This document shows, in pieces, positions 34,517-42,715 of a DNA stretch of 64,000 bases (position 1 is the stretch's first letter; each line of letters begins with the position of its first letter). This DNA comes from VXNE01 sp963665455. GTDB lineage: Bacteria; Pseudomonadota; Gammaproteobacteria; Pseudomonadales; Azotimanducaceae. Under the pieces are notes generated by a model. It did no database searches and had not been told where the DNA came from. It saw only the letters and a program-made list of their open reading frames with translations. The stretch covers positions 2,170,001 through 2,234,000 of the forward strand of contig OY762279.1 of NCBI GenBank assembly GCA_963665455.1, given 5' to 3'. The position numbers and the translations under genes are program-made.

Positions 34517-35281
34517 TCAGTCGCCGTTGTCCGAAGGGTGATTGCGTCGCCAACCTGTTGCTAGGCCGAATCCCGTCACGGTCGCTGCCAATGCTGCCAC
34601 GGCGGACGTGACTCCCAACAATGCCTCAATGGTTATCCAGCTTGAGAGAACTGAGAGGAGCGACTCCGCAGTACGCGGCGCAATGCTGGCGCCGAACGCG
34701 ATCGAGCCCACGGCAGCGGCGACGATAGCTGCCCGCGAGGAGACCGCTGCCGCGCGTGCAGTGGAGTCCTCTTCGGGCTGTTCTCGATACACTAGCTTAC
34801 CGTCCATAATTCTACCGCGGATTATCGGTTTAGTCGCTAAGTCACCGATCAACGCTTCAATGGAGAACTCGTCCTTGGGATTCATCAGAAGTGGAACGAC
34901 CGTGATCTTTGCGGTCCCTGCATAGTCGATCCCTTCGCTCACATCCACTGGATTTGATTCGATCACAGTCGCTGTGAGTATCTTCGCGGGTGCCTGCACT
35001 GTAACGACAATGGGACGGACGAAATCTGCGGGTGTTATAGCCTTGTTGCCCGAGCTGCGAAATCGGATACGCACACGATGAAGGCTCTGAACCTCCGTTT
35101 CACCATAGAGGACCTTGACGTTGCTGGCATCAGCGCGATCTCCCATCGTCAAGACAGGAACCCTGCTTACTATGCAGGAAAGTGACTTCCTGGTCCTGTT
35201 GGTGACGGCGGTCACGACCATCACCAAGACGGCGATGACGGTGGCGACCGCCCCGATCATGCCCCATGGCGAAAAATCCAT
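34517..35281 (-). CDS. Membrane protein with central beta-rich domain, unknown
   Basis: 254 residues. One N-terminal membrane helix (MIGAVATVIAVLVMVVTAV), a soluble middle of about 125 residues rich in beta strands (VRIRFRSSGNKAITPADF; IDYAGTAKITVVPLLMNPKDEF; KPIIRGRIMDGKLV), and two C-terminal helices (AAIVAAAVGSIAFGASI; SAVAALAATVTGFGLATG). The layout resembles membrane effector or sensor proteins of small defence cassettes, but I do not recognise it. It follows the same strand as the ParA-like gene and has lower GC than the flanking host genes. Confidence 0.6.
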   Translation of the reverse strand: MDFSPWGMIGAVATVIAVLVMVVTAVTNRTRKSLSCIVSRVPVLTMGDRADASNVKVLYGETEVQSLHRVRIRFRSSGNKAITPADFVRPIVVTVQAPAKILTATVIESNPVDVSEGIDYAGTAKITVVPLLMNPKDEFSIEALIGDLATKPIIRGRIMDGKLVYREQPEEDSTARAAAVSSRAAIVAAAVGSIAFGASIAPRTAESLLSVLSSWITIEALLGVTSAVAALAATVTGFGLATGWRRNHPSDNGD

Positions 35282-35431
35282 GGCTGAACTACTCCGACCG
35301 CTGCAGTGTTCGACGACCTTATGTTAGCCTATCGGCGCTTCAGACGTGCGCGCTCTGCGCCGGCCGCTAACCGCCGATCAGGAGATCGTAGGCCATCTCG
35401 GGCGACCCATGCCAAACGCGAACATAGGCTC

Positions 35432-36016
35432 CTAGTACTCACGTGCGAGCGTTAGCTGGACTAGCTCTGCGTCCTCGCAGACGAACCTAACCACGATGCC
35501 GTCAGCCAACGCCTCACGCAGTAAGGCGTATCTCCGGTGTCCCGCAGGGTCATCGAGCCACCCAGTTACCTGAGCGCTATAGCCAGGATTACGTGCGCAT
35601 CTCATCCCCCGTGTTAGAAGGACTTGGTAGGCTAGTCCTTGTAGCCTGATGTCGAAAACCCGTGTTTCGTCGTCAGCACGTGAAGGCTTGAAGAGTGTTT
35701 GAGGCCGCTCTCGTAGCCACCAATCCCTCCTCATGTAGACGACACCTCTGAAGCTTGCGTCATCCTCCCGGCCAAGATAGGTCACCGTAATCTCAGGGTG
35801 ATGATTGAGCTCGCCGTGAGGAATGCGTACTACCTTCACGCCTAGTGTGTCTCGTGCCGCCTTCATAGTGCTTTCCGCCAGAGGCAGGCACTCCTGATTG
35901 CGTATCGAAACGCGCCATAGATCTGAATCGTTAAAGGCGTTGTAGGTACACACATCCGTAACGGCGTATGCAGAGGCTGAGGCAGCCAGTGCCAGTGCAA
36001 TCAAGGCTCTCGTCAT
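35432..36016 (-). CDS. Secreted protein of unknown function
   Basis: 194 residues with a clear signal peptide (MTRALIALALAASASAYA). The mature part has a cysteine pattern C(YNAF)...C(LPLAE)...C(ARNPG)...C(EDAE), suggesting disulfides, and mixed alpha/beta content (ITVTYLGREDD, FRGVVYMRRDWW, VFDIRLQGLAYQVLL). No catalytic motif is recognised. Its reading direction matches the two genes downstream, from which it is separated by 150 bases. Base composition is less GC-rich than the host genes. Confidence 0.6.
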   Translation of the reverse strand: MTRALIALALAASASAYAVTDVCTYNAFNDSDLWRVSIRNQECLPLAESTMKAARDTLGVKVVRIPHGELNHHPEITVTYLGREDDASFRGVVYMRRDWWLRERPQTLFKPSRADDETRVFDIRLQGLAYQVLLTRGMRCARNPGYSAQVTGWLDDPAGHRRYALLREALADGIVVRFVCEDAELVQLTLAREY

Positions 36017-36221
36017 CGCAGCGTTCCTTTTGGAGTGTCGCGGGTGTGGTGTAGGAGCGGATCGTCGGTCTTGGGTTAGGCGATCTTATCACGCCGCGGT
36101 AAAGGCCGGCGGGCTGACATCGTCGGCATCGATCACTGGGGACGGTTTCCAGCATTGTGTAGCGCCGTGCGAGGGCGCACTCGCGTTTGATCGAAGGGGA
36201 TTGCAGTCGTGTTCGGCTGGT

Positions 36222-36280
36222 GGGTCCGGATCGACCCAAACGGCCTCTTCCTGCGACATGGGCCCGTCCAAGTTGCCTTT
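36222..36280 (-). pseudogene. DUF433 gene fragment
   Basis: The minus strand reads MSQEEAVWVDPD from ATG 36259, matching the start of the DUF433 protein at 27539 (MSLEEAVWVDPG) at both protein and DNA level, then diverges at once. It is a leftover of another DUF433 gene or of a duplication junction. The rest of 36017-36326 holds no gene that I can see. Confidence 0.5.
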
Positions 36281-36326
36281 GGGATGCACTTCTTTCACGC
36301 CGGCTCGCTCTCCAACACGGCCAGCC

Positions 36327-37910
36327 TCACCCAGCCGCAACCCCCGGCCCACCCTGCGCCCCCCGAATCAACCGCCCCGGCAACGCCCCCGTCGCCTCCC
36401 CATCCTCATACGTCACCTCCCCACCCTTGATCGTCATCCGATACCCCTCCGCCTTCTGCACCAGCCGCTTGCCGCCGGCCGGAAGGTCGTACGCCATCTC
36501 CGGCGGCAACAGCCGCAGCCCGTCGTAGTCGATCAGGTTGAAGTCCGCCTTGTACCCGGGCGCGATCACCCCACGGTCCTTCAACCCATACACCGAGGCC
36601 GAATCCTGGGTGAGCTTGTGCACCACGAACTCAAGCGGCAGGCGCGGGCCGCGTCGGCGGTCGCGGGTGAAGTAGCTCAGCATGTAGGTGGGCACGCTCG
36701 CGTCCACCAGCACGCCGCAGTGGGCGCCGCCGTCGGAGAGGCCGAACACGCTCTGCGGATGCTCGATGACGGCGCGCTGGCCCTCGAGGTCCCCCTCGTA
36801 GCGGCCGAACAGCACCAGCAGCGGCTGGCCGTCGGCGAGGGTGTCCATCATGACCTCGCGCGGGTGGAGCCCGCGGGCGCGCGCCACGGCGGCCACGGTG
36901 TCCTCGGGGCCGGGCTCGTAGGTGAGCTCGGCGTCCATGACGTATTGGTACTCGTGGTCGGTGAGGAAGCGCACGGCGTCCGCGTTGGGCGGCAGCGCCG
37001 GTTCCTCGGAGAGCACGCGGCGGCGGAACTCGGGGTCCCTCAGGATGGCGCGGCGCTCGGCGAGGGGCCGCCCGTGAATCTCCCGGTAGGCCGGGAACTG
37101 CCGCATGGGATTGATGGTGCCGTCCAGGGTCATCAGGATCGACGCGGGGCGTGCGCCCACCTGCGGGCGCAGGTGGAAGCCCTCGGCGTGCAGCTTCTCG
37201 GCGAGGTCCCACACCGGCGCGGGACCGGCGGTCATCAGCGGCGTGACGATGCAGCCCGTGGTGCGCGTGATGTGCTCGATCCACGCCAGTTCCTCGGGCT
37301 GGTTGAGGCTGTCGGAGACGAACTCCATGGTGCCGTAGTCCAGCCCCTCGAACGCGCTGCCGATGGTCTTCATCTCCCGCGCGGACGCCCGCGTGCCCGG
37401 CACCAGGTTGCCCGCCCGGTCCACATGGCCGTAGAAGCGCGAGGTGGAGAACCCCAATGCGCCCGCCTCCAGCGCCGCACGGGTGAGCCGGCGCATCTCG
37501 GCCATGTCCTCGGGCGTGGCGTCGTCGTAGCAGCGCTCGCCCATGACGTAGAGCCGCATGGCCACGTGCGGCACCTGGGTGCCCACGTCCACCGCGTAGG
37601 GGGTGTCGATGCCGTCGAGGTAGTCGGCGAAGGACTCCCAGCCCCAGGGGATGCCGTCGTGGAGCGCGGTGCCGGGGATGTCCTCCACGCTCTCCATGAG
37701 CTCCACGAGCCGATCCTCGGTGCCGGGCCGCACGGGGGCGAACCCGACGCCGCAGTTGCCCATGATGATGGAGGTGACACCGTGCCAACTCGTCGGCGTG
37801 ACGTGCTTGTCCCAGCAGACCTGGCCGTCGTAGTGGGTGTGGATGTCGACGAAGCCGGGGGTTAGGAGGTCGCCCTTGGCGTTGATGAGGCGGGTGGCCT
37901 TGGTGGGGCT
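36327..37910. repeat. 1.58-kb direct repeat, right arm
   Basis: Right arm of the repeat with 30477-32060. Recombination between the arms would excise a 5.85-kb circle carrying the ParA-like ATPase, the three-TM protein and the secreted protein, and would leave one full-length deacylase gene. Confidence 0.9.
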
Positions 37911-38027
37911 GGTGCCGGGAGGGGTGACGGCGGTGATCTTGCCGGCGTTGACGACGACGTCGCCGGGGCGTGGTGGGGTGCCGGTGCCGTCGGCGATGGT
38001 GGCGTTTTGGATGATTAGGTCGTGCAT
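36327..38027 (-). CDS. N-acyl-D-amino-acid deacylase (amidohydrolase family), full-length copy B
   Basis: 566 residues. Amidohydrolase-3 fold: N-terminal sheet (MHDLIIQNATIADGTGTPPR), metal site HTHYDGQ, conserved TSIIMGNCGVGFAP, SDGGAHCGVL, HKLTQDSASVYGLKDRG and the C-terminal return to the sheet (GYKADFNLIDYDGL). These zinc enzymes remove N-acyl groups from D-amino acids or act on related cyclic amides; environmental genomes hold many paralogues of unknown substrate. ATG 38027 follows GAGGAA by 8 bases. It forms the right arm of the direct repeat with copy A (30477-32060); differences between arms are scattered single bases. Confidence 0.85.
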   Translation of the reverse strand: MHDLIIQNATIADGTGTPPRPGDVVVNAGKITAVTPPGTSPTKATRLINAKGDLLTPGFVDIHTHYDGQVCWDKHVTPTSWHGVTSIIMGNCGVGFAPVRPGTEDRLVELMESVEDIPGTALHDGIPWGWESFADYLDGIDTPYAVDVGTQVPHVAMRLYVMGERCYDDATPEDMAEMRRLTRAALEAGALGFSTSRFYGHVDRAGNLVPGTRASAREMKTIGSAFEGLDYGTMEFVSDSLNQPEELAWIEHITRTTGCIVTPLMTAGPAPVWDLAEKLHAEGFHLRPQVGARPASILMTLDGTINPMRQFPAYREIHGRPLAERRAILRDPEFRRRVLSEEPALPPNADAVRFLTDHEYQYVMDAELTYEPGPEDTVAAVARARGLHPREVMMDTLADGQPLLVLFGRYEGDLEGQRAVIEHPQSVFGLSDGGAHCGVLVDASVPTYMLSYFTRDRRRGPRLPLEFVVHKLTQDSASVYGLKDRGVIAPGYKADFNLIDYDGLRLLPPEMAYDLPAGGKRLVQKAEGYRMTIKGGEVTYEDGEATGALPGRLIRGAQGGPGVAAG

Positions 38028-38320
38028 CTTGGGGTTCCTCGCGGGTGTGCACAGCGGGGGCATGATAGCCAATTCGGACGCGTGGCCCACCCCCGGAAGG
38101 CTCCGCAGCCCTCGCGATCAATGGGCCTGCCGTGCCGTCTTGTAGGCGGTCGAGCCATTCCTTCCTTCGGGCGTCCGGTCGGATCGGCGAAGACCCCGCC
38201 AGACTCGCTGTTGCCCCAAGGACTGGTATCCGAGGACGCTGCGTAGCACTAGATGTGGTAGGAAGGTCCGATTTGGTGGTACGCTTATCGCCCATTTTGC
38301 CCTGCCGTCGGGAGGACGAT

Positions 38321-38536
38321 ATGCCAATTCAACGAGAGCTAGACTGGTCCGACTGTACGGAGCGTCTTCCGCGCCGCGTTTCGTGGGCGAGCTACCCCAC
38401 GGGGTCGACCGTGCGGGAGCAGCTACCCCTAGAGCTGCCAGCGCCACGCCCACATCGTATGGCGCCGGCTCGGCAGCTTCGGAGCAACGTCATCCACTTG
38501 AACGTGCTTGACAGCGCAGCAAAGTCCAGGGAGTGA
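38321..38536 (+). CDS. Small hypothetical protein
   Basis: 71 residues (MPIQRELDWSDCTERLPRRV ... SNVIHLNVLDSAAKSRE). The main support is a consensus GGGAGG 5 bases before the ATG. It is rich in Arg, Pro and Leu, has no membrane segment and no recognised motif. It is isolated: 293 bases upstream are without a gene and about 400 downstream. It could be a small regulator or a decayed gene start. Confidence 0.45.
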   Translation: MPIQRELDWSDCTERLPRRVSWASYPTGSTVREQLPLELPAPRPHRMAPARQLRSNVIHLNVLDSAAKSRE

Positions 38537-38937
38537 GGCCCGCTTTGTGACGTCACGCGGTGGTCTAGTACGCAGATTGGGGGCGCGGATGCGCACGGAC
38601 GCCGAGGGGCTAAGTGCGGGCCGATGGCCTGCACTGCCCGACGGGCGACCACGGCGTGCCCCTCAGGGATGTGTCCGCCTCACGCGGTTCGATCTGCTGG
38701 CCGGAAGCTGAGGAAACGGGCAGGAGCGATCCGGCGTGGGTCAACTCGGCTTGCTGACTCGCGTCAAGAATCGTGTTCGCGCCGTTGACAACCGATACGG
38801 AATTATGAATATTCGTACAGTATCGCGAGGTCCTGAAGCGCTCGCGAGCAAATGGGGCGGCCCGATGGACTCTTGTCGGACCGCCGTACCGTAGCTGCGG
38901 CTATCGGAGAACCCACACACGATCAGGAGTTTGGCAA
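38537..38937. other. Intergenic leader of the SPARTA operon
   Basis: No gene recognised. Composition shifts from GC-rich to AT-rich near 38,800, where a promoter-like pair is found. Confidence 0.4.
38785..38813 (+). promoter_or_regulatory. Candidate sigma-70 promoter for the TIR-APAZ/pAgo operon
   Basis: A perfect -35 TTGACA (38785-38790), a 17-base spacer and AATATT (38808-38813) as -10, about 125 bases before the TIR-APAZ start. The AATATT lies inside the small palindrome GAATATTC. Confidence 0.45.
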
Positions 38938-40314
38938 ATGGATCAGCGTCGGACGGTGTTCATCAGTCACGCCAATCCCGAAGACAACGATTTCGCATCC
39001 TGGCTCGGCAGCCGCCTCTCGAACGCCGGCTATGACGTCTGGGCGGACATTCTCTCGCTCGTCGGCGGCGACGCCATCGCTCCGGTGATTGGCGATGTCA
39101 TCAGGGACCAAGCGGCCATCGTGATTGTCGCCCTGTCACGGGCGTCCTACAGAAAGGCAGGCGTGCTCGATGAAGTTGCCATCGCGTCGCAAGTTGGACG
39201 CAAACTCGGAATACGAAGATTCTTGATTCCCGTTGTGTTGGACGACCTGCAGATGTCCGAGTTCCCCGACCAACTGGTCCGTACCCTGTCCATCGACTTC
39301 TCTCGCGATTGGGCCGATGGTCTGCACGATCTGCTCACTGCCCTAGAGGAATCCGGGCCGCTGAGGTCGGATCGTGGTGGGATCGAAGCAATGACCGCAT
39401 GGCACGCCTTTAGGTCGCGTGGCTGCGCGTTGCGGACCGACCGACCTGACCTGCTCTTGTCCAACTGGTTCAAGCTTGGTCCCCTCCCTCCCCGCATCCG
39501 GTACTCGCGCTTCCTTCATTCCTCGGCCATTGACCCAGCGTTCGAGCGCTTCCGCATCCCGGCGCACCGCCACCACCGCCTTGCCATCAGCTTCGCGGAC
39601 GCGAGTGCGCTAATGGCCGACGCTCCGAATGTTCAGCTGGAAGACGCCTACGAGGTCGATACGAAGGACTTTCTGGCGGGGTGCCCGGCCAACGCGCCGG
39701 GAATCTTCCGGCGGGACGCTCGGAACATAGTGACTGCGATGCTGAATGAAACTTGGGGAAAGTTCTGTGAGGAGCGAGGGCTCCTGCGCCGGGAGTTCGT
39801 CACCGGGGACTCGTGGTTCGTACCGCTAGGCTTGTTCGACAAGGACCGAGGTGTGTTCACCGGTGACGATGGCAAGACAAGCTGGCGTCTACTGGCTGGG
39901 CGCAGCGAAGCGCGGACGATCTGTTGGCACTATGCCGTTTCGGCGCGGGCAACGATCGCAGAACCGTGCTACTTCGCTTTGCGCTCGCATGTTGTATTTA
40001 CGGAAGATGGTGAAACGCCGATCGAAGGACGGAGAGCTCACCGATTGAGACGGAGCTTCTGCAAGAATTGGTGGAACCCGCGCTGGCGCGACATGCTGCG
40101 TGGATTCGTCGCCAACCTCGCGGGTCAAGTAGATCAGATAGAGCTACCCTTGGCTCCAGGCGCCACCGTTCCAGTGGCTGTAGCTCCAATGCCGTTCTGT
40201 GCGCCTGTCTGGGTGGGTGACGAGGACGCAATAGCAATCGGTCCTGAGGAGGACGGTGCGGTCTGCGATAGGGACGCCGTCGACGAAGAGGGCGAGAGGG
40301 AGGATTGGCCTTGA
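38938..40314 (+). CDS. TIR-APAZ protein of a short prokaryotic Argonaute (SPARTA-type) system
   Basis: 458 residues. Residues 1-140 are a TIR domain: TVFISHANPEDNDFASWL, GYDVWADI, IVIVALSRASYRKAGVLDEV, with the predicted catalytic NADase glutamate Glu79. Residues about 160-440 match the APAZ region that pairs with short Argonautes (SNWFKLGPLPPRIRY, FADASALMADAPNV, RNIVTAMLNETWGKFCEERGL in consecutive parts, SWFVPLGLFDKDRG). Length equals characterised SPARTA partners (about 450). In that system guide-directed recognition of invading DNA activates TIR to consume NAD+, killing or arresting the cell. The pAgo gene follows with a 4-base overlap. Confidence 0.9.
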   Translation: MDQRRTVFISHANPEDNDFASWLGSRLSNAGYDVWADILSLVGGDAIAPVIGDVIRDQAAIVIVALSRASYRKAGVLDEVAIASQVGRKLGIRRFLIPVVLDDLQMSEFPDQLVRTLSIDFSRDWADGLHDLLTALEESGPLRSDRGGIEAMTAWHAFRSRGCALRTDRPDLLLSNWFKLGPLPPRIRYSRFLHSSAIDPAFERFRIPAHRHHRLAISFADASALMADAPNVQLEDAYEVDTKDFLAGCPANAPGIFRRDARNIVTAMLNETWGKFCEERGLLRREFVTGDSWFVPLGLFDKDRGVFTGDDGKTSWRLLAGRSEARTICWHYAVSARATIAEPCYFALRSHVVFTEDGETPIEGRRAHRLRRSFCKNWWNPRWRDMLRGFVANLAGQVDQIELPLAPGATVPVAVAPMPFCAPVWVGDEDAIAIGPEEDGAVCDRDAVDEEGEREDWP

Positions 40315-41864
40315 CTTCCATCGCCGAGGAACTAGGAGCTAAAGAAGACATGCAGGACGACTACCAGCTTGAGTACCTTGAGGAACCAAAGCTGCTCTTT
40401 GGACACGGTCAAGTGACGGAACACCCTAAAGATGGACTGTTTCTGTTTGGACCCGTAGAAGATAAGGCGAACCCCATCGAGATGCGTGTCGGCGTGATCG
40501 GCACTCGCGAGGGTTTGGCGCACTATGCAAAGTGGGTGAACAGCATACAACAATACATCCCTCCGAAAGCGGCGGGTCGCAGCCATCATGTCGGCTGGCC
40601 CGGGTTCAAGGCCGTGTTTGGCGCCCAATGGTCGACGACACCACTCGCAACGCTCACGGTCGACGGCAAGGCGGTACACGATACGATACGGCTCCACGAT
40701 CCGCACGAAGCCATATACAAGACCGTGGGCCTATTCGCTGATCCTATTCGAAGATACCTGCGCGAGAGTGAGACCCCACCGGCCATCTGGTTCGTGGTGA
40801 TCCCGGAGGACCTCTACCGCTTGGGAAGGCCGCAGTCATCCGTGCCGACCGGCGAGCGAGTTGCCGGATCGCAGTATCTCAATCGGGCTACGGGTCGTGA
40901 AATCCTCCAGCACGGTTCGCTGTTCCCCGAGGATGTCAAAGCAGCGCAGATGTACCGTTTTCAGAGGAACTTCCACCACCAAATCAAGGCACGGCTACTC
41001 GATATCAAAGTCGTGGTCCAGATCGTGCGAGAAACCACTTTGGCAGCGAGGGAAGGCAATGCTACAGCGGGTCGAGCGTTGGAGGATCCAGCCACGGTTG
41101 CTTGGAATCTGTGCACTACGGCGTTCTTCAAGGCTAGCGGTAAGCCATGGAAACAAGCTCGAATCAGGCCGGGTGTGTGTTACGTCGGCTTAGTCTTCAA
41201 GTTGGACGACACAGACCCCGATGGCGGCAACGCCTGCTGTGGAGCCCAGATGTTCCTAGACTCCGGTGACGGACTCGTCTTCCGTGGGGCCGTCGGCCCT
41301 TGGTATTCCGAGGAACGCAACGAGTTTCACCTGAGTCGCGACAAGGCGGCTGAATTGATGGGCCTCGTGGTAGAGTCGTACCGGAACAACCACGGAACCG
41401 CGCCAACGGAACTGTTCATCCATGGACGCAAGCGCTTCGAGGATGACGAGTGGGCTGGCTTTCAGTCCGCTGTGCCCGAGGACACGAACTTGGTGGGTGT
41501 ACGCATCGCGCGAAGCTCCGGGCTGAAACTGTACACCTCTCGCGAGATGCCAGTGCTCCGGGGTATGGCCCGGCGGGTTACGGACCGACGGGCGTTCTTG
41601 TGGACCAAAGGCTTCACTCCGCGTCTCCGAACGTACCCTGGCTGGGAGGTTCCGAACGCGCTCGTCGTCGATGTCCACAGGGGCGACGCGGACCTCCGCA
41701 CCGTCATGGAGGACGTCATGTGCCTCACCAAGGTCAACTTTAACGCCTGCACGTTCTCCGATGGGCTTCCTGTTACCCTGAAGTTTGCGGACGCGGTGGG
41801 TCAAATCTTGACGGCCGCGCCTGTGGGGGACTTGCCGCCCTTGCCGTTTCGGCATTACATCTAG
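40311..41864 (+). CDS. Short prokaryotic Argonaute (MID-PIWI) of a SPARTA-type system
   Basis: About 517 residues, the usual size for short pAgos that lack N and PAZ domains. The start region (YLEEPKLLFGHGQVTEHPKD, GLFLFGP), the PIWI segment GVCYVGLVFKLDD, the late block LTKVNFNACTFSDGLPVTLK plus FADAVGQILTAAP, and the terminal RHYI are family signatures. Short pAgos lack a functional catalytic tetrad and bind guide RNA to recognise DNA. I placed the start at TTG 40311 because it overlaps the TIR-APAZ stop as TTGA and has GGGAGG 7 bases upstream; ATG 40350 is the alternative and better matches the family N-terminus. Confidence 0.9.
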   Translation: MTSIAEELGAKEDMQDDYQLEYLEEPKLLFGHGQVTEHPKDGLFLFGPVEDKANPIEMRVGVIGTREGLAHYAKWVNSIQQYIPPKAAGRSHHVGWPGFKAVFGAQWSTTPLATLTVDGKAVHDTIRLHDPHEAIYKTVGLFADPIRRYLRESETPPAIWFVVIPEDLYRLGRPQSSVPTGERVAGSQYLNRATGREILQHGSLFPEDVKAAQMYRFQRNFHHQIKARLLDIKVVVQIVRETTLAAREGNATAGRALEDPATVAWNLCTTAFFKASGKPWKQARIRPGVCYVGLVFKLDDTDPDGGNACCGAQMFLDSGDGLVFRGAVGPWYSEERNEFHLSRDKAAELMGLVVESYRNNHGTAPTELFIHGRKRFEDDEWAGFQSAVPEDTNLVGVRIARSSGLKLYTSREMPVLRGMARRVTDRRAFLWTKGFTPRLRTYPGWEVPNALVVDVHRGDADLRTVMEDVMCLTKVNFNACTFSDGLPVTLKFADAVGQILTAAPVGDLPPLPFRHYI

Positions 41865-41924
41865 GCGCGGGCCAATGCTCCCGCCTATACCACGCGACGC
41901 ATTCAGTTGGTAACAGGAACCCCA

Positions 41925-42308
41925 ATGACCAAAATCTTCGTCAGCTTCGACTATGACCACGACAGGGAGCTCTACGGTAGCTTAGTCGCGCAAGCCAAGT
42001 CGCTGGACTCGCCGTTCTCTATCGTCGACCGATCGCTCCCGAGTGCGATCCACGACGGCAACTGGAAACGTCAAGTGAGGGCACGCATCCGCGAGGTCGA
42101 TGTCGTCGTGTTCATCTGCGGTGTTAACACGCACTCCGCAGCGGGGATGGCGGCAGAGATGTCGATCGCACATAGCGAGCGCAAGCGCTATTTCCTGCTC
42201 AAGGGACGGCCAGACCGGACCTGCAGCAAGCCTAAGAACGCGCTTGGATGGGACCGCATGGAGCCTTGGACATGGACCAACCTGAAGGAACTGCTCAAAA
42301 GCCCGTGA
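41925..42308 (+). CDS. TIR-like protein (DUF1863/ThsB-like), first of two
   Basis: 127 residues. A compact TIR-like fold: KIFVSFDYDHDRELYGSL, SIVDRSLPSAIHDGNW, VDVVVFICGVNTHSAAGMAA followed by EMSIA, where the Glu of AAEMSIA is the expected catalytic glutamate. This corresponds to the MTH538/DUF1863 group to which Thoeris ThsB proteins belong; ThsB enzymes make cyclic ADP-ribose-type signals from NAD+. AGGAA lies 5 bases before ATG 41925. It begins 60 bases after the pAgo gene and its stop overlaps the next TIR gene as GTGA, so the cassette is one transcription unit and may be co-transcribed with SPARTA. Confidence 0.8.
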   Translation: MTKIFVSFDYDHDRELYGSLVAQAKSLDSPFSIVDRSLPSAIHDGNWKRQVRARIREVDVVVFICGVNTHSAAGMAAEMSIAHSERKRYFLLKGRPDRTCSKPKNALGWDRMEPWTWTNLKELLKSP

Positions 42309-42715
42309 GGACTCACCATCTGTTCATCAGTCACTCGTGGGCATACTCTAATACCTACGATAGACTTGTCAGTCTGCTCCGAAGGCGAAAGTACTTTCGA
42401 TTCAAGGACTACTCCGTGCCGCGGGACGACCCGATCCACAATGCACGGACTGTTGTCGCGCTTAGGACTGCTATCCGGCAGCAGATGAGTCCTTGCGGGG
42501 CCGTGCTAATCCTCGCTGGCGTCTACGCGACATACAGCAAGTGGATCGACGAGGAGATCAGACTGGCCCAGAGAGGCTTCGTTGTTCCCAAGCCGATCAT
42601 TGCCATTCGGCCGCGAGGCAATGTCAGATTGTCCAAGCCTGTACAGCAGGCTGCGAATAGGATTGTAAGTTGGAACAAGGATAGCATCGTGGCGGCGATC
42701 CGAGACGTCACGTGA
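42305..42715 (+). CDS. TIR-like protein (DUF1863/ThsB-like), second of two
   Basis: 136 residues from GTG 42305, which overlaps the previous stop. THHLFISHSWAYSNTYDRLV, FKDYSVPRDDPIHN, CGAVLILAGVYATYSKWIDE and EIRLA are the classical ThsB/DUF1863 signature, with the catalytic Glu in WIDEEI. ATG 42272, with GGAG 8 bases upstream, is an alternative start that would add 11 residues and a longer overlap. Two different TIR proteins in tandem are seen in Thoeris loci with several ThsB sensors. Its end overlaps the following membrane protein gene. Confidence 0.85.
   Translation: MRTHHLFISHSWAYSNTYDRLVSLLRRRKYFRFKDYSVPRDDPIHNARTVVALRTAIRQQMSPCGAVLILAGVYATYSKWIDEEIRLAQRGFVVPKPIIAIRPRGNVRLSKPVQQAANRIVSWNKDSIVAAIRDVT

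Noticed and set aside
36030..37865. A 611-codon open frame on the plus strand
   Set aside because: It is exactly antisense to the full-length deacylase. The same frame recurs opposite copy A. The deacylase strand has the motifs and ribosome-binding site; the antisense frame is due to GC-rich codon bias.
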